Shown: piece after piece, positions 51,515 to 64,000 of the stretch
How the letters are laid out: each line of letters opens with the position of its first letter
Position numbering within the stretch: the first letter of the stretch is position 1
Assembly (NCBI RefSeq): GCF_029227915.1
Contig: NC_079886.1
Coordinates: forward strand, 4,216,001-4,280,000
Direction: 5' to 3'
Origin: Hydractinia symbiolongicarpus
Lineage: Eukaryota; Cnidaria; Hydrozoa; Anthoathecata; Hydractiniidae
DNA length: 64,000 bases
Notes under the pieces: model-generated
Databases searched by the model: none
Told to the model about the DNA's origin: nothing
Seen by the model: the letters and a program-made list of their open reading frames with translations, nothing else
Made by a program: the position numbers and the translations under genes

Positions 51515-54500
51515 GTGACTTTGCACTGTGGCCTTACAAATGTGATGAATGAGACAATTGGACTCAATGAAATAACATTCTTCTTAAATTGGCATGATTG
51601 TCGGAACTCAGCGGTTAAACTGGGCGCTGTGGCACCGCTTTATTTAAAAATGCAGATAAATAAGACATTTTTTACTGTAGGACCAATCCTAGCCGTTACC
51701 AGACGCTGAGGAAATAGAGACAGTTTCAAAAACTACATTTCATTGACTTTCTAACGGTATCAGTCCGTTTCAGTTACAACGGTTGCGTCACATATTCGTG
51801 CCACACAATGTATTTAGCGATATTTTTCTGATATTACTAAATTGCATCGCTTTTAACAGTGAAACGATTGACTGTGGGACATACTTGAACTAATTTTGGA
51901 CTTTAACTTTATAAATGTGATAATTGACACAATTGGACTACATGCAATAACATTCTTCTTAAATTGGCATGATTTACGGAACTCAGTGATTTCACTGGGC
52001 GCAGTGGTAGCGCGTCATTTAAAAATGTAGATATATTAGTCATTTTTTACTGTGGGACCAATCCTAGCCGATATCGCTCGCTGAAGAAATTGAGACAGTT
52101 TCAAAAACTACATTTCATTGACTTTGTAACGGTATCAGTCCGTTTCTGTTACAACGGTTGTGTCACATATTTGTACCAACATGTATTTAGCGATATTTTT
52201 CTGATATTACTAGGTTGTATCGCTTTTAACAGTGAAACGATTTACTGTGGGACTTAATTGAACTGATTTTGGACTTTAACTTTATAAGGGTGATAATTGA
52301 GACAATTGGACTCCAAGAAATAACAATGTTCTGAATTTGACATGATTGCTAGAACTCAGCGATTACACTGGGCGCTGTGGCAGCGCTTCATTTAAAAATG
52401 CAGATAAATAAGACATTTTTTACTGTAGGACCAATCCTAGCCGTTACCAGACGCTGAGGAAATAGAGACAGTTTCAAAAACTACATTTCATTGACTTTCT
52501 AACGGTATCAGTCCGTTTCTGTTACAACGGTTGCGTCACATATTCGTACCAACATGTGTTTAGCGGTATTTTTCTGATATTACTAGGTTGTATCGCTTTT
52601 AACAGTGAAATGATTGACTGTGGGACTTAATTAAACTGATTTTGGACTTTAACTTTGTAAGGGTGATAATTGAGACAATTGGACTCCAAGAAATAACAAT
52701 GTTCTGAATTTGACATGATTGCTAGAACTCAGCGATTACACTGGGCGCTGTGGCAGCGCTTCATTTAAAAATGCAGATAAATAAGGCATTTTTTACTGTA
52801 GGACCAATCCTAGCCGTTACCAGACGCTGAGGAAATAGAGACATTTTTAAAAACTACATTTCATTGACTTTCTAACGGTATCAGTCCGTTTCAGTTACAA
52901 CGGTTGCGTCACATATTCGTGCCAACATGTATTTAGCGATATTTTTCTGATATTACTAGGTTGCATCGCTTTTAACAGTGAAACGATTGACTGTGGGACA
53001 TACCTGAACTAATTTTGGACTTTAACTTCATAAATGTGATAATTGAGACAATTGGAATACATGCAATAACATTCTTCTTAAATTGGCATGATTGACGGAA
53101 CTCAGTGATTTCACTGGGCGCTGTGGTAGCGCGTCATTTAAAAATGTAGATATATAAGTCATTTTTTACTGTGGGACCAATCCTAGCCGTTATCGCACGC
53201 TGAAGAAATTGAGACAGTTTCAAAAACTACATTTCATTGACTTTCTAACGGTATCAGTCCGTTTCTGTTACAACGGTTGCGTCACATATTCGTACCAACA
53301 TGTGTTTAGCGGTATTTTTCTGATATTACTAGGTTGCATCGCTTTTAACAGTGAAACAATTGACTGTGGGACATACTTGAACTAATTTTGGACTTTAACT
53401 TTATAAATGTGATAATTGACACAATTGGACTACATGCAATAACATTTTTCTTAAATTGGCATGATTGACGGAACTCAGTGATTTCACTGGGCGCAGTGGT
53501 AGCGCGTCATTTAAAAATGTAGATATATTAGTCATTTTTTACTGTGGGACCAATTCTAGCCGATATCGCTCGCTGAAGAAATTGAGACAGTTTCAAAAAC
53601 TACATTTCATTGACTTTCTAACGGTATCAGTCCGTTTCTGTTACAACGGTTGCGTCACATATTTGTACCAACATGTGTTTAGCAATATTTTTCTGATAAT
53701 ACTAGGTTGTATTGCTTTTAACAGTGAAACGATTGACTGTGGGACTTAATTGAACTGATTTTGGACTTTAACTTTATAAGTGTGATAATTGAGACAATTG
53801 GATTCCAAGAAATAACAATGTTCTGAATTTGACATGATTGCTAAAACTCAGCGATTACACTGAGCGCTGTGGCAGCGCTTCATTTAAAAATGCAGATAAA
53901 TAAGTCATTTTTTACTGTAGGACCAATCCTAGCCGTTATCGCACGATGAAGATATAGAGACAGTTTCAAAAACTACATTTCATTGACTTTCTAACGGTAT
54001 CAGTCCGTTTCTGTTACAACGGTTGCGTCACATATTTGTACCAACATGTATTTAGCGATATTTTTCTGTTATTACTGGGTTGTATCGCTTTTAACAGTGA
54101 AACGATAGACTGTGGGACTTAATTGAACTGATTTTAGACTTTAACTTTATAAGGTTGATAATTCAGACAATTGGACTCCAAGAAATAACAATGTTCTCAA
54201 TTTGACATGATTGCTAGAACTCAGCGATTACACTGGGCGCTGTGGCAGCGCTTCATTTAAAAATGCAGATAAATAAGACATTTTTTACTGTAGGACCAAT
54301 CCTAGCCGTTACCAGACGCTGAGGAAATAGAGACAGTTTCAAAAACTACATTTCATTGACTTTCTAACGGCATCAGTTCGTTTCAGTTACAACAGTTGCG
54401 TCACATATTCGTGCCAACATGTATTTAGCGATATTTTTCTGATATTACTAGGTTGCATCGCTTTTAAAAGTGAAACGATAGACTGTGGGACTTAATTGAA
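51515..54500 (+). repeat. 8-mer HOR copy 6, with M7b
   Basis: The seventh position is M7b, with the linked 'gttgtattgc' in M6 (near 53707). It has a private base change 'ttttctgttattactggg' near 54062-54078. Confidence 0.92.
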
Positions 54501-57145
54501 GTGACTTTGCACTGTGGCCTTACAAATGTGATGAATGAGACAATTGGACTCAATGAAATAACATTCTTCTTAAATTGGCATGATTGTCGGAACTCAGCGG
54601 TTAAACTGGGCGCTGTGGCACCGCTTTATTTAAAAATGCAGATAAATAAGACATTTTTTACTGTAGGACCAATCCTAGCCGTTACCAGACGCTGAGGAAA
54701 TAGAGACAGTTTCAAAAACTACATTTCATTGACTTTCTAACGGTATCAGTCCGTTTCAGTTACAACGGTTGCGTCACATATTCGTGCCACACAATGTATT
54801 TAGCGATATTTTTCTGATATTACTAAATTGCATCGCTTTTAACAGTGAAACGATTGACTGTGGGACATACTTGAACTAATTTTGGACTTTAACTTTATAA
54901 ATGTGATAATTGACACAATTGGACTACATGCAATAACATTCTTCTTAAATTGGCATGATTTACGGAACTCAGTGATTTCACTGGGCGCAGTGGTAGCGCG
55001 TCATTTAAAAATGTAGATATATTAGTCATTTTTTACTGTGGGACCAATCCTAGCCGATATCGCTCGCTGAAGAAATTGAGACAGTTTCAAAAACTACATT
55101 TCATTGACTTTGTAACGGTATCAGTCCGTTTCTGTTACAACGGTTGTGTCACATATTTGTACCAACATGTATTTAGCGATATTTTTCTGATATTACTAGG
55201 TTGTATCGCTTTTAACAGTGAAACGATTTACTGTGGGACTTAATTGAACTGATTTTGGACTTTAACTTTATAAGGGTGATAATTGAGACAATTGGACTCC
55301 AAGAAATAACAATGTTCTGAATTTGACATGATTGCTAGAACTCAGCGATTACACTGGGCGCTGTGGCAGCGCTTCATTTAAAAATGCAGATAAATAAGAC
55401 ATTTTTTACTGTAGGACCAATCCTAGCCGTTACCAGACGCTGAGGAAATAGAGACAGTTTCAAAAACTACATTTCATTGACTTTCTAACGGTATCAGTCC
55501 GTTTCTGTTACAACGGTTGCGTCACATATTCGTACCAACATGTGTTTAGCGGTATTTTTCTGATATTACTAGGTTGTATCGCTTTTAACAGTGAAATGAT
55601 TGACTGTGGGACTTAATTAAACTGATTTTGGACTTTAACTTTGTAAGGGTGATAATTGAGACAATTGGACTCCAAGAAATAACAATGTTCTGAATTTGAC
55701 ATGATTGCTAGAACTCAGCGATTACACTGGGCGCTGTGGCAGCGCTTCATTTAAAAATGCAGATAAATAAGGCATTTTTTACTGTAGGACCAATCCTAGC
55801 CGTTACCAGACGCTGAGGAAATAGAGACATTTTTAAAAACTACATTTCATTGACTTTCTAACGGTATCAGTCCGTTTCAGTTACAACGGTTGCGTCACAT
55901 ATTCGTGCCAACATGTATTTAGCGATATTTTTCTGATATTACTAGGTTGCATCGCTTTTAACAGTGAAACGATTGACTGTGGGACATACCTGAACTAATT
56001 TTGGACTTTAACTTCATAAATGTGATAATTGAGACAATTGGAATACATGCAATAACATTCTTCTTAAATTGGCATGATTGACGGAACTCAGTGATTTCAC
56101 TGGGCGCTGTGGTAGCGCGTCATTTAAAAATGTAGATATATAAGTCATTTTTTACTGTGGGACCAATCCTAGCCGTTATCGCACGCTGAAGAAATTGAGA
56201 CAGTTTCAAAAACTACATTTCATTGACTTTCTAACGGTATCAGTCCGTTTCTGTTACAACGGTTGCGTCACATATTCGTACCAACATGTGTTTAGCGGTA
56301 TTTTTCTGATATTACTAGGTTGCATCGCTTTTAACAGTGAAACAATTGACTGTGGGACATACTTGAACTAATTTTGGACTTTAACTTTATAAATGTGATA
56401 ATTGACACAATTGGACTACATGCAATAACATTTTTCTTAAATTGGCATGATTGACGGAACTCAGTGATTTCACTGGGCGCAGTGGTAGCGCGTCATTTAA
56501 AAATGTAGATATATTAGTCATTTTTTACTGTGGGACCAATTCTAGCCGATATCGCTCGCTGAAGAAATTGAGACAGTTTCAAAAACTAAATTTCATTGAC
56601 TTTCTAACGGTATCAGTCCGTTTCTGTTACAACGGTTGCGTCACATATTTGTACCAACATGTGTTTAGCAATATTTTTCTGATAATACTAGGTTGTATTG
56701 CTTTTAACAGTGAAACGATTGACTGTGGGACTTAATTGAACTGATTTTGGACTTTAACTTTATAAGTGTGATAATTGAGACAATTGGATTCCAAGAAATA
56801 ACAATGTTCTGAATTTGACATGATTGCTAAAACTCAGCGATTACACTGAGCGCTGTGGCAGCGCTTCATTTAAAAATGCAGATAAATAAGTCATTTTTTA
56901 CTGTAGGACCAATCCTAGCCGTTATCGCACGATGAAGATAAAGAGACAGTTTCAAAAACTACATTTCATTGACTTTCTAACGGTATCAGTCCGTTTCTGT
57001 TACAACGGTTGCGTCACATATTTGTACCAACATGTATTTAGCGATATTTTTCTGATATTACTACGTTGCATCGCTTTTAACAGTGAAACGATAGACTGTG
57101 GGACTTAATTGAAGTGACTTTGCACTGTGGCCTTACAAATGTGAT
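54501..57145 (+). repeat. 8-mer HOR copy 7, ends at recombination junction
   Basis: M1 to M7b are present. The next monomer starts like M1 ('gaagtgactttgcactgtggcc') but at about 57135-57146, within 'acaaatgtgat', switches to another type ('aattgagacaattggactacatgc'). This marks the right edge of the regular array. Confidence 0.88.
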
Positions 57146-60100
57146 AATTGAGACAATTGGACTACATGCAATAACATTCTTCTTAAATTTGCATGATTGA
57201 CGGAACTCAGTGATTTCACTGGGCGCTGTGGTAGCGCGTCATTTAAAAATGTAGATATATTAGTCATTATTTACTGTGGGACCAATCCTAGCCGTTATCG
57301 CACGCTGAAGAAATTGAGACAGTTTCAAAAACTACATTTTATTGACTTTCTAACGGTATCAGTCCGTTTCTGTTACAACGGTTGAGTCACATATTTGTAC
57401 CAACATGTGTTTAGCAATATTTTTCCGATATTACTTGGTTGCATCGCTTTTAACAGTGAAACGATTGACTGTGGGACATACTTGAACTAATTTTGGACTT
57501 TAACTTTATAAATGTGATAATTGAGACAATTGGACTACATGCAATAACAATGTTCTGAATTTGACATGATTGCTGGAACTTAGCGATTACACTGGGCGCT
57601 GTGGCAGCGCTTCATTTAAAAATGCAGATAAATAAGGCATTTTTTACTGTAGGACCAATCCTAGCCGTTTCCAGACGCTGAGGAAATAGAGACAGTATCA
57701 AAAACTACATTTCATTGACTTTCTAACGGTATTAGTCCGTTTCAGTTACAACGGTTGCGTCACATATTCGTGCCAACATGTATTTAGCGATATTTTTCTG
57801 ATATTACTAGGTTGCATCGCTTTTAACAGTGAAACGATTGACTGTGGGACATACTTGAACTAATTTTAGACTTTAACTTTATAAATGTGATAATTGAGAC
57901 AATTGGTCTACATGCAATAACAATGTTCTGAGTTTGACATGATTGCTAGAACTCAGCGATTACACTGGGCTCTGTGGCAGCGCTTCATTTAAAAATGCAG
58001 ATAAATAAGACATTTTTTACTGTAGGACCAATCCTAGCCGTTACCAGACGCTGAGGAAATAGAGACAGTTTCAAAAACTACATTTCATTGACTTTCTAAC
58101 GGTATCAGTCCGTTTCAGTTACAACGGTTGCGTCACATATTCGTGCCACACAATGTATTTAGCGATATTTTTCTGATATTACTAAATTGCATCGCTTTTA
58201 ACAGTGAAACGTTTGACTGTGGGACATACTTGAACTAATTTTGGACTTTAACTTTATAAATGTGATAATTGACACAATTGGACTACATGCAATAACATTC
58301 TTCTTAAATTGGCATGATTGACTGAACTCAGTGATTTCACTGGGCGCAGTGGTAGCGCGTCATTTAAAAATGTAGATATATTAGTCATTTTTTACTGTGG
58401 GACCAATCCTAGCCGATATCGCTCGCTGAAGAAATTGAGACAGTTTCAAAAACTACATTTCATTGACTTTCTAACGGTATCAGTCCGTTTCTGTTACAAC
58501 GGTTGCGTCACATATTTGTACCAACATGTGTTTAGCGATATTTTTCTGATAATACTAGGTTGTATCGCTTTGAACAGTGAAACGATTGACTGTGGGACTT
58601 AATTGAACTGATTTTGGACTTTAACTTTATAAGTGTGATAATTGAGACAATTGGATTCCAAGAAATAACAATGTTCTGAATTTGACATGATTGCTAGAAC
58701 TCAGCGATTACACTGGGCGATGTGGCAGCGCTTCATTTAAAAATGCAGATAAATAAGTCACTTTTTACTGTAGGACCAATCCTAGCCGTTATCGCACGCT
58801 GAAGATATAGAGACAGTTTCAAAAACTACATTTCATTGACTTTCTAACAGTATCAGTCCGTTTCAGTTACAACGCTTGCGTCAAATATTCGTGCCAACAT
58901 GTATTTAGCGATATTTTTCTGATATTACTAGGTTGCATCGCTTTTAACAGTGAAACGATTGACTGTGGGACATACTTGAACTAATTTGGACTTTAACTTT
59001 ATAAATGTGATAATTGAGAAAATTGGACTACATGCAATAACATTCTTCTTAAATTGGCATGATTGACGGAACTCAGTGATTTCACTGGGCGCTGTGGTAG
59101 CGCGTCATTTAAAAATGTAGATATATAAGTCATTTTTTACTGTGGGACCAATCCTAGCCGTTATCGCACGCTGAAGAAATTGAGACAGTTTCAAAAACTA
59201 CATTTCATTGACTTTGTAACGGTATCAGTCCGTTTCTGTTACAACGGTTGTGTCACATATTTGTACCAACATGTATTTAGCGATATTTTTCTGATATTAC
59301 TAGGTTGTATCGCTTTTAACAGTGAAACGATTTACTGTGGCACTTAATTGAACTGATTTTGGACTTTAACTTTATAAGGGTGATAATTGAGACAATTGGA
59401 TTCCAAGAAATAACAATGTTCTGAATTTGACATGATTGCTAGAACTCAGCGATTACACTGGGCGATGTGGCAGCGCTTCATTTAAAAATGCAGATAAATA
59501 AGTCATTTTTTACTGTAGGACCAATCCTAGCCGTTATCGCACGCTGATGATATAGAGACAGTTTCAAAAACTACATTTCATTGACTTTCTAACAGTATCA
59601 GTCCGTTTCAGTTACAACGGTTGCGTCACATATTCGTGCCAACATGTATTTAGCGATATTTTTCTGATATTACTAGGTTGCATCGCTTTTAACAGTGAAA
59701 CGATTGACTGTGGGACATACTTGAACTAATTTGGACTTTAACTTTATAAATGTGATAATTGAGAAAATTGGACTACATGCAATAACATTCTTCTTAAATT
59801 GGCATGATTGACGGAACTCAGTGATTTCACTGGGCGCTGTGGTAGCGCGTCATTTAAAAATGTAGATATATAAGTCATTTTTTACTGTGGGACCAATCCT
59901 AGCCGTTATCGCACGCTGAAGAAATTGAGACAGTTTCAAAAACTACATTTCATTGACTTTGTAACGGTATCAGTCCGTTTCTGTTACAACGGTTGTGTCA
60001 CATATTTGTACCAACATGTATTTAGCGATATTTTTCTGATATTACTAGGTTGTATCGCTTTTAACAGTGAAACGATTTACTGTGGGACTTAATTGAACTG

Positions 60101-63100
60101 ATTTTGGACTTTAACTTTATAAGGGTGATAATTGAGACAATTGGACTCCAAGAAATAACAATGTTCTGAATTTGACATGATTGCTAGAACTCGGCGATTA
60201 CACTAGGCGCTGTGGCAGCGCTTCATTTAAAAATGCAGATAAATAAGACATTTTTTACTGTAGGACCAATCCTAGCCGTTACCAGACGCTGAGGAAATAG
60301 AGACAGTTTCAAAAACTACATTTCATTGACTTTCTAACGGTATCAGTCCGTTTCTGTTACAACGGTTGCGTCACATATTCGTACCAACATGTGTTTAGCG
60401 GTATTTTTCTGACATTACTAGCTTGTATCGCTTTTAACAGTGAAATGATTGACTGTGGGACTTAATTGAACTGATTTTGGACTTTAACTTTGTAAGGGTG
60501 ATAATTGAGACAATTGGACTCCAAGAAATAACAATGTTCTGAATTTGACATGATTGCTAGAACTCAGCGATTACACTGGGCGCTGTGGCAGCGCTTTATT
60601 TAAAAATGCAGATAAATAAGGCATTTTTTACTGTAGGACCAATCCTAGCCGTTACCAGACGCTGAGGAAATAGAGACATTTTTAAAAACTACATTTCATT
60701 GACTTTCTAACGGTATCAGTCCGTTTCAGTTACAACGGTTGCGTCACATATTCGTGCCAACATGTATTTAGCGATATTTTTCTGATATTACTAGGTTGCA
60801 TCGCTTTTAACAGTGAAACGATTGACTGTGGGACTTAATTGAACTGATTTTGGACTTTAACTTTATAAGTGTGATAATTGAGACATTTGGATTCCAAGAA
60901 ATAACAATGTTCTGAATTTGACATGATTGCTAGAACTCAGCGATTACACTGGGCGCTGTTGCAGCGCTTCATTTAAAAATGCAGATAAATAAGTCATTTT
61001 TTACTGTAGGACCAATCCTAGCCGTTATCGCACGATGAAGATATAGAGACAGTTTCAAAAACTACATTTCATTGACTTTCTAACGGTATCAGTCCGTTTC
61101 TGTTACAACGGTTGCGTCACATATTTGTACCAACATGTATTTAGCGATATTTTTCTGATATTACTACGTTGCATCGCTTTTAACAGTGAAACGATAGACT
61201 GTGGGACTTAATTGAAGTGACTTTGCACTGTGGCCTTACAAATGTGATGAATGAGACAATTGGACTCAATGAAATAACATTCTTCTCAAATTGGCATGAT
61301 TGTCGGAACTCAGCGGTTAAACTGGGCGCTGTGGTAGCGCTTCACTTAAAAATGTGGATATATTAGTCATTTTTTGCTGTGGGACCAACCTTAGCCGTTA
61401 TCGCACGCTGAAGAAATTGAGACAGTTTCAAAAACTACATTTCATTGACTTTCTAACGGCATCAGTCCGTTTCTGTTACAACGGTTGCGTCACATATTCG
61501 TGCCAACATGTCTTTAACGATATTTTTCTGATATTACTAGGTTGCATCGCTTTTAACAGTGAAACGATTGACTGTGGGACATACTTGAACTAATTTTGGA
61601 CTTTAACTTTATAAATGTGATAATTGAGACAATTGGACTACATGCAATAACAATGTTCTGAATTTGACATGATTGCTGGAACTTAGCGATTACACTGGGC
61701 GCTGTGGCAGCGCTTCATTTAAAAATGCAGATAAATAAGGCATTTTTTACTGTAGGACCAATCCTAGCCGTTACCAGACGCTGAGGAAATAGAGACAGTA
61801 TCAAAAACTACATTTCATTGACTTTCTAACGGTATTAGTCCGTTTCAGTTACAACGGTTGCGTCACATATTCGTGCCAACATGTATTCAGCGATATTTTT
61901 CTGATATTACTAGGTTGCATCGCTTTTAACAGTGAAACGATTGACTGTGGGACATACTTGAACTAATTTTAGACTTTAATTTTATAAATGTGATAATTGA
62001 GACAATTGGTCTACATGCAATAACAATGTTCTGAGTTTGACATGATTGCTAGAACTCAGCGATTAAACTAAGCTCTGTGGCAGCGCTTCATTTAAAAATG
62101 CAGATAAATAAGACATTTTTTACTGTAGGACCAATCCTAGCCGTTACCAGACGCTGAGGAAATAGAGACAGTTTCAAAAACTACATTTCATTGACTTTCT
62201 AACGGTATCAGTCCGTTTCAGTTACAACGGTTGCGTCACATATTCGTGCCACACAATGTATTTAGCGATATTTTTCTGATATTACTAAATTGCATCGCTT
62301 TTAACAGTGAAACGATTGACTGTGGGACATATTTGAACTAATTTTGGACTTTAACTTTATAAATGTGATAATTGACACAATTGGACTACATGCAATAACA
62401 TTCTTCTTAAATTGGCATGATTGACTGAACTCAGTGATTTCACTGGGCGCAGTGGTAGCGCGTCATTTAAAAATGTAGATATATTAGTCATTTTTTACTG
62501 TGGGACCAATCCCAGCCGATATCGCTCGCTGAAGAAATTGAGACAGTTTCAAAAACTACATTTCATTGACTTTCTAACGGTATCAGTCCGTTTCTGTTAC
62601 AACGGTTGCGTCACATATTTGTACCAACATGTGTTTAGCGATATTTTTCTGATAATACTAGGTTGTATCGCTTTGAACAGTGAAACGATTGACTGTGGGA
62701 CTTAATTGAACTGATTTTGGACTTTAACTTTATAAGTGTGATAATTGAGACAATTGGATTCCAAGAAATAACAATGTTCTGAATTTGACATGATTGCTAG
62801 AACTCAGCGATTACACTGGGCGATGTAACAGCGCTTCATTTAAAAATGCAGATAAATAAGTCATTTTTTACTGTAGGACCAATCCTAGCCGTTATCGCAC
62901 GCTGAAGATATAGAGACAGTTTCAAAAACTACATTTCATTGACTTTCTAACAGTATCAGTCCGTTTCTGTTACAACGGTTGTGTCACATATTTGTACCAA
63001 CATGTATTTAGCGATATTTTTCTGATATTACTAGGTTGTATCGCTTTTAACAGTGAAACGATTTACTGTGGGACTTAATTGAACTGATTTTGGACTTTAA

Positions 63101-64000
63101 CTTTATAAGGGTGATAATTGAGACAATTGGACTCCAAGAAATAACAATGTTCTGAATTTGACATGATTGCTAGAACTCGGCGATTACACTGGGCGCTGTG
63201 GCAGCGCTTCATTTAAAAATGCAGATAAATAAGACATTTTTTACTGTAGGACCAATCCTAGCCGTTACCAGACGCTGAGGAAATAGAGACAGTTTCAAAA
63301 ACTACATTTCATTGACTTTCTTGCGGTATCAGTCCGTTTCTGTTACAACGGTTGCGTCACATATTCGTACCAACATGTGTTTAGCGGTATTTTTCTGATA
63401 TTACTAGCTTGTATCGCTTTTAACAGTGAAATGATTGACTGTGGGACTTAATTGAACTGATTTTGGACTTTAACTTTGTAAGTGTGATAATTGAGACAAT
63501 TGGACTCCAAGAAATAACAATGTTCTGAATTTGACATGATTGCTAGAACTCAGCTATTACACTGGGCGCTGTGGCAGCGCTTTATTTAAAAATGCAGATA
63601 AATAAGGCATTTTTTACTGTAGGACCAATCCTAGCCGTTACCAGACGCTGAGGAAATAGAGACATTTTTAAAAACTACATTTCATTGACTTTCTAACGGT
63701 ATCAGTCCGTTTCAGTTACAACGGTTGCGTCACATATTCGTGCCAACATGTATTTAGCGATATTTTTCTGATATTACTAGGTTGCATCGCTTTTAACAGC
63801 GAAACGATTGACTGTGGGACATACCTGAACTAATTTTGGACTTTAACTTCATAAATGTGATAATTGAGACAATTGGAATACATGCAATAACATTCTTCTT
63901 AAATTGGCATGATTGACGGAACTCAGTGATTTCACTGGGCGCTGTGGTAGCGCGTCATTTAAAAATGTAGATATATAAGTCATTTTTTACTGTGGGACCA
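57146..64000 (+). repeat. Right-hand satellite zone with mixed higher-order spacing
   Basis: About 18 monomers of the types seen in the 8-mer array, in altered order. Blocks repeat at 4103 bp (11 monomers; 'gctggaacttagcg' near 57571 and 61674; frames at 58318 and 62421), 2986 bp ('gctagaactcggcg' near 60183 and 63169) and 746 bp ('gataattgagaaaattgg' near 59010 and 59756). The 'gccacacaatg' insertion appears at about 58145 and 62246. The array continues past the window end. The open frames here are repeat sequence, not genes. Confidence 0.9.

Larger units (their letters stand above)
38450..57145 (+). repeat. Main 8-mer higher-order repeat array (2986-bp unit)
   Basis: Eight monomer types, here M1-M8, repeat in fixed order at 2986 bp (8 x 373 plus 2). 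The extra 2 bp lie in 'cgtgccacacaatgtattt' at the M1/M2 boundary, where other monomers read 'cgtgccaacatgtattt'. M1 starts recur at 38450, 41436, 44422, 45543, 48529, 51515 and 54501. The third copy is a 3-mer (1121 bp). Copies differ by a handful of bases each by eye, the most homogeneous part of the window, and no foreign insertion is present. Confidence 0.95.

Noticed and set aside
1-64000. CRISPR array or telomeric repeats
   Set aside because: The repeat unit is 373 bp with no spacer structure, and no TTAGGG-type tandem tracts occur.

Overview
The window is almost entirely satellite DNA from a eukaryotic, most likely animal, genome. It is a head-to-tail array of an AT-rich monomer of 373 bp, roughly 160 copies, all in the same orientation, interrupted by only two foreign insertions. 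The one convincing protein-coding region is a LINE reverse transcriptase. Its domain order and Cys-rich C-terminus (W-x-G then C-x-C-x-x-C) look to me like non-LTR elements of cnidarians or sponges. With the AT-rich composition this suggests an early-branching marine animal, but the species cannot be fixed from the sequence. No host gene is visible.

Layout. 1-4653: diverged satellite. 4654-7461: a 2.8-kb element with perfect 20-bp terminal inverted repeats, no transposase gene, and a tRNA-like structure inside. 7462-15630: diverged satellite with dimer duplications and one truncated monomer. 15631-17597: a 5'-truncated LINE on the minus strand with an open reverse transcriptase frame. 17598-23000: satellite rich in a distinct monomer subfamily, with a repeated truncated monomer. 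23000-64000: satellite organised as successive higher-order repeats (HORs): a 7-mer (2612 bp), a 5-mer (1846 bp), a 4-mer (1492 bp), then a long 8-mer array (2986 bp; six near-complete to complete copies and one 3-mer copy, about 38450-57145), then a mixed zone with 746-, 2986- and 4103-bp spacings.

Interpretation. The left third is diverged, lacks long regular HORs and carries both transposons. The right half is homogeneous, regular and transposon-free. That polarity is what is known at the edges of centromeric or large heterochromatic satellite arrays, where young HORs expand and older layers are pushed outward and collect insertions. A centromeric or pericentromeric role is inference: no centromere protein site was recognised. 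The 373-bp length is close to two nucleosome repeats, and the monomer carries two short dyads that most copies keep.

The many 62-97 codon open frames in the monomers start at TTG or GTG and recur only because the DNA recurs; they are not annotated as genes.
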